NCBI RefSeq assembly: GCF_003597395.2
Contig: NC_133777.1
Span: 60,998,975 to 61,062,974, forward strand
Reading direction: 5' to 3'
Length of the DNA: 64,000 nt
DNA from: Chelonoidis abingdonii
Lineage: Eukaryota; Chordata; Testudines; Testudinidae
The position numbers were made by a program, and so were the translations under genes. Numbering within the stretch: position 1 is the first letter of the stretch; each line of letters opens with the position of its first letter. Shown piece by piece: positions 38,901 through 47,900 of the stretch. The notes under the pieces are model-generated. The model ran no database searches and was not told the origin of the DNA. It saw nothing but the letters and a program-made list of their open reading frames with translations.

Positions 38901-41900
38901 AGCACATTAACCTCTATGATCTGTAATGTCTGCTATTGGTTGAAGTTGACTTCAAGGTATTGATTATTCTTTGAGTGATGGTCCTTATGTGGGTATTCAC
39001 TATGGGTGTGTATGTACTCCATGTGCCTGAGACTTGACAGTATTTCATTAGAACTGCTAAAGAATGGAGGCCTGGATTTCTAGCTCTCTGCTCCTTTGTG
39101 ATATATACCCCAGTAACCCAGAGGAAAAATTCCAAGCTGCTCCTTTGCAAACGCTGTCGTGCCTCTCAGTCCTTCTGTCATCAAAAGGCCCTGTGAGCCC
39201 TCTCGGAAGCATCAGAGGATACACTCTTTGGATGGCTGGAGAGCGTTAACTTTCTATTTACAAAGGACAAAGCCTTTTAGAAAGTCCCTGAGGCTATTTT
39301 ATATCCATCTCTGAAAGAATGAAAGGACAGGCAATTTCCTTGCAAAGACCCTTGAAATGGATTTTGGGGTTTAGTCTCATATGCTGTGAGCTTATGGAAG
39401 CCCTCCCCATCAGTGTCAGGATCCACTCAGCCAGAGCACAAGCAGCCTCAGTGGCTTCCTCGCAGGGAGTTCCCCTCTCAGAAATCCATTGAGTGGCTAC
39501 TTGGGACTGCATTCACATCTTTACTAGACATTACACCTCCTTTGGTTCACCAATCCTAGAATCTGTGGTGTAGCATTCTTCCTTGCAACTTCCCCTCCAC
39601 AGTGAGTACTGGTTGGGAATCACCCAAGCTGCCCCTTATGTTCTCAGTGGCATAGGGTGTGGGTGCAGCCAAACATCGCTACTGAAAAATCTTCTGGTCT
39701 CAGGCACATGGAGAACATACAGTACAACCTCAGAGTTACAAAGTGATCAGTCAACCACCTACCTCATTTGGAACTGGAAATACAGAATCAGGCAGCAATA
39801 GATACAAAAAATAGAAAGCAAATACAATACAGTACAATACATAGACTAAAAAAATGAAGGGAAAGCAGCATTTTTCTTCTGCATAGTAAAGTTTCAAAGC
39901 TGTATTTAAGTCAACGTTCAGTTGTAAACTTTTGAAAGAACCACCATAACATTTTGTTCAAAGTTACGAACATTTCAGTTCTTCTTCGAGTGACTGCTCA
40001 TATCCATTCCAGGTAGGTGTGTGCGCGCCGCGTGCACAGCCGTCGGAGAAACTTTTACCCTTCCAACACTCAGCGGGTTGGCTGGGCGCCCCCTGGAGTG
40101 GCGCCACCATGGCGCTGCATAAATACCCCAGCCGACCCGGCCACCCTTCAGTTCCTTCTTACGGCCCGTGTCGGTCGTTGGAACAGTGGAGTGCAGTTTA
40201 CCTGACCCCGCATTTTCCCGAATAGCTGAGTCGCTCGTTATTTTGCTCTTGTTACTTATCTTCGTGGTTAACAGAGTTAATGAATTTATACAGTTTAAAT
40301 TATATCGTCGTAGTGTTTGTTATTAGGTTTCGCGGGGTATCTGGGGCTCTCCCCTACCCCCGTCGCCAGATACCGTAGCCAGTGCCTGGCTCGCCGGCTT
40401 ATAACGTGTCGGCCTGCAATTAGCCAATGCCCGACAGAGAACCCCACATGCTGGCGTCTTAAGTGCCTGGGGAATCGGCACTGACTTCTCTATAGTGGCT
40501 CCAGTGTTGCAAGGCATTTTAAGTGCACGCGCGTACTGAAGAAGGAGCGGACGCTTAGGATGCCGGCAAGCTTCTCAGGAGACTGCAAGCTCCCTCGCCG
40601 GCACGAGGACAGCCGGCATAGTGAGGACCCGCCCCCCTTCTGGGACACGAGCCTGGCACACCCTCGGCACCGGGCGCAGCCGACGCCGAAGGAAACCCCG
40701 CGCCCCTCCCTCTCTCCGAGGTCGAAGTCGGCTAAGCCTCGGACGGGCTCCTTCTACGTCCCGCACCGCAGGCAGAGACTGCAAGACCAAGGCAGACCGC
40801 CCGGCACCGGCCCCGGTTGCGGCGCCGCCTAAAACCGGCCCCGTTGACTCCAGCCCACCGAGGGCCGTCGAGTCCGGCGCCTGGAAGCTCCCCGGCACCG
40901 GCCGTGGTCGAGCTAACCTTGCCTTCGACGCCGGAGACTTTTTCAGCGGCAAGAGACCTCATTGCCCTGACGGACCTGGCACTGCCGTGCCCTCGGCACC
41001 GCCGTCCGAAGTGCGACTCTCTCCAGAGGCAAGCCGCTCGTACCACAGCCAGCCCTCTGTCACCGCTCCGGATGGCCGCCGCTCGAGGTCCCACTCCATC
41101 GCCGCTCCACATCTCGGCGTCGCTCCTGCTCCCGTCACAGCTCGGCTTCGCGGCAGCCGCTCACCGTCGCTCGGCACGCTCACCATCGCGACACCGCTCG
41201 CAACTCGCGGCAACCGCTCGACCGTCGCGGCACCGCCACACCACGACGCCCGGTCCACGCTCTCGCTCCCCGTCCCGCTATCGCGGCACCCCGTCGAGCT
41301 CCCGCACCGTCTACAGGGACGTCGTTCACGGAGCCGATCTCGCCATAAGGGCTCGAGGTCCGGTCGACCTCCCGGCACAGAGCTGGTCGCAGGTCCCGTC
41401 GGGCTCGCAGTACCGATACCATACACGTACCGCACCGGTCCCCAAGACCCAGAGCTGCTCGATCTATTGGCACTTCGGTGCCACGTTTGCTGGCTCCTCC
41501 GTGGCCGGCCGGTCAGGAGTCGGCTCCTCGCAGGCCGGTAGTTACTATAGCCGGGACCGAGATACTGACATGGCGCGGGACTGTTTCAAGATGCACGTCC
41601 CCCGGATGCAGGACAGCAGCAATGGCCTTTTTGGACACCCTGGGCATACCATCAAGCCCAGGGTGCTCCCTGGTCCGGCCCCTACTCTTCCTTCGGAGCG
41701 CAGGGCGCTGGAAGCCACCGTGTCCCACCCTCCTCCGCAGAGTCAGAGGGACCATGTCATCCATCCTCCAGACTCCCCGGAGCATCTCGAGCAGGAACGG
41801 CCACAGGAGCACAGTGCCATTCAGGACCCACTCGTTCCCGGGATATCCTCCTCCTCTTCCCGGATGAGGCCGTGGCAGGGTCCTCTTCTTCGGGGCCGCC

Positions 41901-44900
41901 GCCAATAGATCTGAGAGCCCACCAGGACCTTCTTCGCCGGGTAGCTCTCAACATAAACCTCCGGTAGAGGAAGTGCCGGAGGTGGACGACCCGGTGGTCA
42001 GCATCCTGGCCGCTGACACCCCGACGCGTGTGGCCCTGCCATTTATCAGGACCATCCAGGCTGCTACTGATACCCTGTGGCAGACTCCAGCCTCGATTCC
42101 GCAACGGGCTAAAGGGGTGGAGAGGAGGTACATGGTACCCTCCCGGGGGTACGAACACTTGTACGTCCACCCTCCCCCCCTCCTCTTTAGTTGTACAATC
42201 TGTCAATGACAGGGAGCGCCACGGCCAACAGGCGCCTGCTCCGAAATCCAAGGGAGAGCTAGACGGATGGACCTGCTAGGCCGTAAGGTGTACTCGGCAG
42301 GTGCCTTACAGCTCCGAGTGGCCAACAGCAGGCTCTGTTGAGCCGCTACAACTTTAACACCTGGACGGAGGTTGGCCCGCTTTACTGAGTTGCTGCCCCC
42401 GACTCGCGCCAGGAGTTCGCAGCTTTTGTGGAGGAAGGCAAAAAGGTTGGCAGGACCTCCCTCCAAGCTTCCTTGACGCGGCCGATTCGGCTGCCAGGAC
42501 TGTAGCCTCAGGTATTACACAATGAGGCGAATCTCCTGCTCCAGGCCTCCAACCTGCCACCGGAACTGCAGTACACCCTACAAGACTTACCCTTTGAGGG
42601 CCGGGGTTTGTTCTCGGACAAAACGGACCCCTCGGCTGCAAAGCCTAAAAGACAACAGGGTGATCATGAGGTCCCTCGGATGCACACGCCCGTGACCCAA
42701 CGTAGGCCCTTTAGGCCCAACCCCGCCGCCCGTACTTTCCGCCTCGAAACCGGCAGGACTTCAACAGGCAGGCGAGGCCGGGGTGGGCGAAGGCGCCAGT
42801 CTGGCCCCCATGCGGGGCAGTCTCAAGGTCCCTCTAAGGCCCCACCCAGGGCCCAAGGGCAATTTTTGAAGGTACGCCTAGGGGACGGTCTACCAGACTC
42901 AGTTCAGGATCCTTTTCCCCCCTTTTTCCAACGCCTCTCCTACTTCCTTCCGGCGTGGTCACATCTTACTTCCGACCAGTGGGTGCTACGCACGGTGAAG
43001 CAAGGATACCACCTCCAGTTTGCTTTCATCCCCGCCTTCCACCCCCTTCCCGGTCCCTCTTCAGGGACCCTCTCACACGAGCAAATCTCTGGCACGAGGT
43101 GCAATCTCTCCTCACCGCAGGAGCCATAGAGGAAGTTCCGCTAACCGAGAGGGGGAAGGGTTTTTACTCCCGCTATTTCCTCGATCCCAATCAAGGGAGG
43201 CCTCCGACCGATTCTCGACTTGCGGGGACTCAACAAGTGGCTACGCAAGTTGAAAGTTCCGCATGGTCTCCCTGGGAACTATTATCCCGTCCTTGGATCC
43301 TGGAGACTGGTACGCCGCCCTCGACATGAAGACGCGTACTTCCACATAGCGATCTTCCCCCCGCACAGGAAGTACCTTTCGGTTCACAATCAACAACAAC
43401 ACACTTTCAATTTCGCTGTCCTCCCCTTTGGCCTGTCTACGGCCCCAAGGGTCTTTACAAAATGCATGGCAGTCGTCGCCGCCCACCTTCGCAGGCAACA
43501 GATACATGTCTACCCGTATCTGGACGACTGGCTCATCAAAGGCGCCTCGCAAGCCCAAGTCAGTCATCACGTTTCCGTGATCACGGACCTCTTCGGCCCG
43601 CTTGGGCCTCCTCCTCAATGCAGGAAAAAGTCCACTCTCATTCCAACACAGAGACTGGACTTCATAGGAGCGACCCTGGACTCCTCCCTCGCCAGAGCCT
43701 ACTTACCGCAAGCCCGCTTCCTGGCGATCACTTCACTCATACGGCGCTTGCAAGCCGCTCATCTAACCTCAGCTCGCACCTGCCTCGCTCTTCTGGGACA
43801 TATGGCTGCATGCACTTATGTCACCAAGTACGCCAGGCTCCGCATGCGGCCCTTTCAGACGTGGCTCCACTCGGTCTTCTGCCCGCGCAGGGACTCCATG
43901 GACGTGCTGCTCACGATCCCTCCAGGTCCCTACGCTCCCTCGACTGGTGGTTGGACCCGTCTCTGGTTTGTGCGGGGATGCCATTTCATCCGCAGCAACC
44001 GTCACTAACCCTTACGACGGACGCGTCATCCCTCGGCTGGGGGGCCCATCTAGGTCGCTTGCAGACCCAGGGCCGTTGGTCAGCCGACGAGCTCAACCTC
44101 CATATCAACGTCCGAGAGCTGAGAGCCATTCGTCTAGCCTGCCAGACATTCCAACAGCACCTTCGTGGCGTTGTGTCTCCGTCTTTACGGACAACACAAC
44201 GGCCATGTACTACATCAACAAGCAGGGAGGGACCCGCTCGTCTCCCCTGTGTCTGGAGGCTATTCAACTGTGGGACTTCTGCATAGCCCTCCAGGTGGAC
44301 CTGGTGGCATCCTTCCTCCCAGGAGTCCGGAACACCCTGGCGGATCGGCTGAGCAGGTCCTTCCTCTGCCACGAGTGGTCGATCCGGCCGGGACATCATT
44401 TACTCCGTCTTCCAGAGGTGGGGGTTTCCCCTCGTAGACCTCTTCGCCTCCCACTCGAACAGGAAGTGCCAGGAGTTCTGCTCATTCCAGGGCCTCTCCC
44501 CCGGATCGCTGACGGACGCGTTTCTCCTGCCCTGGAACCACCGCCTGCTTTATGCCTTCCCTCCGTTTCCTTGGTGCACAGGGTCCTGCTCAAGCTCCGC
44601 AGGGACAGGCGCATCTTATCTTGATCGCGCCTGCGTGGCCCAGGCAACCCTGGTACACCACGCTCCTGGATCTGTCGGTAGCCGCTCCGATTCCCCTCCC
44701 CTGTGTCCCAGACCTGCTCACACAGGACCACGGAGACTTCGTCACCAGACCTGCGATCCCTCCACCTCACGGCGTGGCTCCTGCATGGCTGAACGCTGAC
44801 GAGTTGCGCTGTTCCAATTCGGTGCAGCGCATCCTCTTTAGTAGCAGGAAGCTTCACCCGCCGGAACGTATGTGGCCAAATGGACGCGCTTCACGGCCTG

Positions 44901-47900
44901 GTGCGCATCGCACGATGTTCTCCCTTACAGGCGTCAATCCGACAATCCTCGACTACCTCTGGCACCTTAAGCAGGAGGCCTGGCGACTTCCTCCCTTAAG
45001 GTGCACCTGGCAGCGATATCCACCTTCCATCCGGGAGAGGGTGGTTTACTCGGTGTTTTCTCACCCAGTAGTCTCTCGCTTCATGAAAGGGCCTGGAGCG
45101 TACTTATCCCCCCCGCGTCCAGCCCAGCCCTCCTGGGACCTGAACTTGGTCCTAAACAGACTTATGTTACCGCCCTTTTGAGCCGCTTGCGACTTGTTCG
45201 CTTCTCTACCTTTCGTGGAAGACGGTGTTCTTGGTGGCGATCACCTCAGCACGCAGGGTCTCGGAGATCAGAGCCCTCACTGTGGACCCTCCGTACACTG
45301 TCTTCCATAAAGACAAGGTACAACTGCGACCTCATCCGGCATTCCTCCCTAAGGTGGTGTCTGCCTTCCATACTAGCCAGGACATCTTTTCTCCCGTTTT
45401 CTTCCCGAAGCCTCATGCTTCTCGGCGGGAACAGCAGCTTCACACCTTGGATGTGCGCAGAGCGCTAGCTTTCTATGTGGAAGGAACAAGCCCTTCCGGA
45501 AGTCTCCGCAGCTCTTTGTGGCCGTTGCGGAGCGGATGAAAGGTCTACCAGTCTCCTCCCAGAGGATTTCCTCTTGGGTCACGGCCTGTATTCGCACGTG
45601 CTACGCGCTAAGCTAGCTCATGTTCCCCTCGGATGCCTTACAGCGCATTCCACCAGGGCGCAAGCTTCCTCAGCGGCCTTCCTGGCGCACGTGCCCATCC
45701 AAGAGATTTGCCGTGCTGCGACCTGGTCATCGGTCCATACTTTCGCCTCACACTATGCGTTGGTACAACAGTCTCGAGACGACGCAGCCTTTGGAGTGGC
45801 GGTACTCCAGGCTGCCACGTCTCACTCCGACCCCTCCGCCTAGGTAAGGCTTGGAATCACCTACCTGGAATGGATATGAGCAATCACTCGAAGAAGAAAA
45901 CAAGGTTACTTCACCTTTGTAACTGTTGTTCTTCGAGATGTGTTGCTCATATCCATTCCACACCCACCCTCCTTCCCCACTGTCGGAGTAGCCGGCAAGA
46001 AGGAACTGAAGGGTGGCCGGGTCGGCTGGGGTATTTATGCGGTGCCATGGTGGCGCCACTCCAGGGGGAACCCAGCCGACCCGCTGAGTGTTGCTAGGGT
46101 AAAAGTTTCTCCGACGGCTGTGCACGCGGCACGCACACACCTACCTGGAATGGATATGAGCAACACATCTCGAAGAACAACAGTTACAAAGGTGAGTAAC
46201 CTTGTTTTACGAACAACCTCCATTTCTGAGGTGTTAATAACTCTGAGTTTCTACTGAATGCATCCACAATGAATACCCATGGGGATCACACATCTTAAAG
46301 CACTCCAGGTATTATAAGACAAGTAACCTCCATTTTTAATGTCTAGAACACTGTACTTTCTGAAAATGAGGCCCCAGTAGTAGTGCCAAAATGAAACATC
46401 TTTTAAATAATGTTTAACTTAACTACGCATCCAAAGATAAAGCCAATAAAATATTATGCTTTAGTATATGAGCTTATTCTTGCATTTGTTAGGAAGAATT
46501 TGCACCACAATCCCAGATGGAGCATTACATTGTTATATATAGGTGTCTGGGTTTCCTGAAACAGATTGTGGATGTTTTCACCTTCCTCTGAAGCATCAAG
46601 CACTTAAGGCTAAGATTATGTCACGGACGTTATGGAAGTTCCAGAGACCTCTGTGACATTTTCCGCTTCAGCCCTGGTGGAACGGGGCTGGAGCTGTCAG
46701 CCGAGGACCCTGCAGCTCCCAGCAGCCGTGGGTGGCAGCAGAGACCCCAGAGCTGCAGCATCAGTGGGGGCAAGATCCCTCTCCCTCCCGATTTTGTCAG
46801 TTATTTTTAGTGAAAAATCTGGGTCGGGTCACGGGCTTCTGTAAATTTTAGTTTCTTGCCCATGGCCTGTCCGTGACTTTTACTAAAAATAACCGTGACA
46901 AAATCTTAGCCTTAAGCATAGATCATTCCTAGAATCAGGATAGCAGACATGATTGACCAATAGTCATTCCAGTACAGCAAGTGGTTTAGGACTGTTATTC
47001 AGTGTACTGTATGTTCTAGAATCACACTCATTCTTTGTGACTAGTTGGATGATGCTACGAATTTTTAATCTTTTACCTTTTTCAAACTTAAATTGTATGA
47101 ATTCTAAGATTAATAAATTTGCTTGTTCCTTTTTATTTGTTTTAGTCACTAAAACAAGACCTTGCAACATGTCTGATCTCTACTGAGGTAGAAAAGAAAT
47201 CATTTGAATCTCAGAAAAAAAGTCTTACGGCAGAAAACCAGCACTTAAGGGAATCTCTGGAGAGGGAAGAAAAAGCTTTGGACTTGCTGCAGGAAGAGTT
47301 AAGGAAACTGAGAGAACAAATTAGAAACGTAGAAGATAAAGGTACTAGTACAGAGTCAGTTGTCATTGAAAATAAAAAACTTAAGGTACATTTGGAAGAG
47401 GAAAAGCAAAAAATTCACAACTTCCTTAAGCAAAAGGAAACACTTTTTGCAGAAGCACAAATGTTGAGGAGAGAACTAGACAAAGAACGTCATATAACTG
47501 AAGCTCTAAGAGAAGAACTGGAGCAGTTAAGTTCTCATCAGACATCCGACAACCCAGACACTGACATTACATTGAGGAAGAATGAAGAAATAGAAACTTT
47601 GCGGGGAAGACTAATAGAGCTGGAAAAGAAGCTAAACTTTGAACAACAACGCTCTGATTTGTGGGAAAAACTGTATGTTGAAGTGAAGGACCAAATCGAA
47701 AAACAGGAAACTAATGAAAAAGGACAAGAGAGAGATGGTAAAGGAACAAGTAAGACCAAAAAGAAGTCCAAAGAATCATTTTTTGGCTCAGTTAAAGAAA
47801 CTTTTGATGCTATGAAGAATTCCACAAAGGAGTTTGTAAGACACCATAAAGAAAAAATTAAACAGGCTAAAGAAGCAGTGAAAGAAAACCTGAAAAAATT

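Larger units (their letters stand above)
39979..46208 (+). mobile_element. DIRS-type tyrosine-recombinase retrotransposon, about 6.2 kb, nearly full length
   Basis: Inverted terminal repeats (39979-40161 and 45998-46208) enclose a gag-like region, reverse transcriptase, RNase H and tyrosine recombinase in the order of DIRS elements. A 3' internal complementary region (45857-45963) is complementary to both outer ends. There is no target duplication; a GTT trinucleotide is at both borders, as expected for recombinase-mediated insertion. Several frameshifts (gag-like region, RT start, between the recombinase boxes) make this copy inactive. High GC compared with the intron, and little divergence between the two terminal repeats, suggest a fairly young insertion. 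A methyltransferase domain was not recognised. Confidence 0.93.

Noticed and set aside
40621..41908. Two long overlapping + strand ORFs (306 and 363 codons), rich in Ser, Arg and Pro, as novel proteins
   Set aside because: They lie inside the DIRS element in the gag-like position, in overlapping frames of GC-rich sequence. The recognisable motifs move between frames, so these are pieces of a broken element gene.
46605..46915. Assignment of this element to piggyBac because of TTAA at both edges
   Set aside because: The related copy at 61745-61985 lacks TTAA edges, and the terminal sequence is not the usual piggyBac one; superfamily left open.
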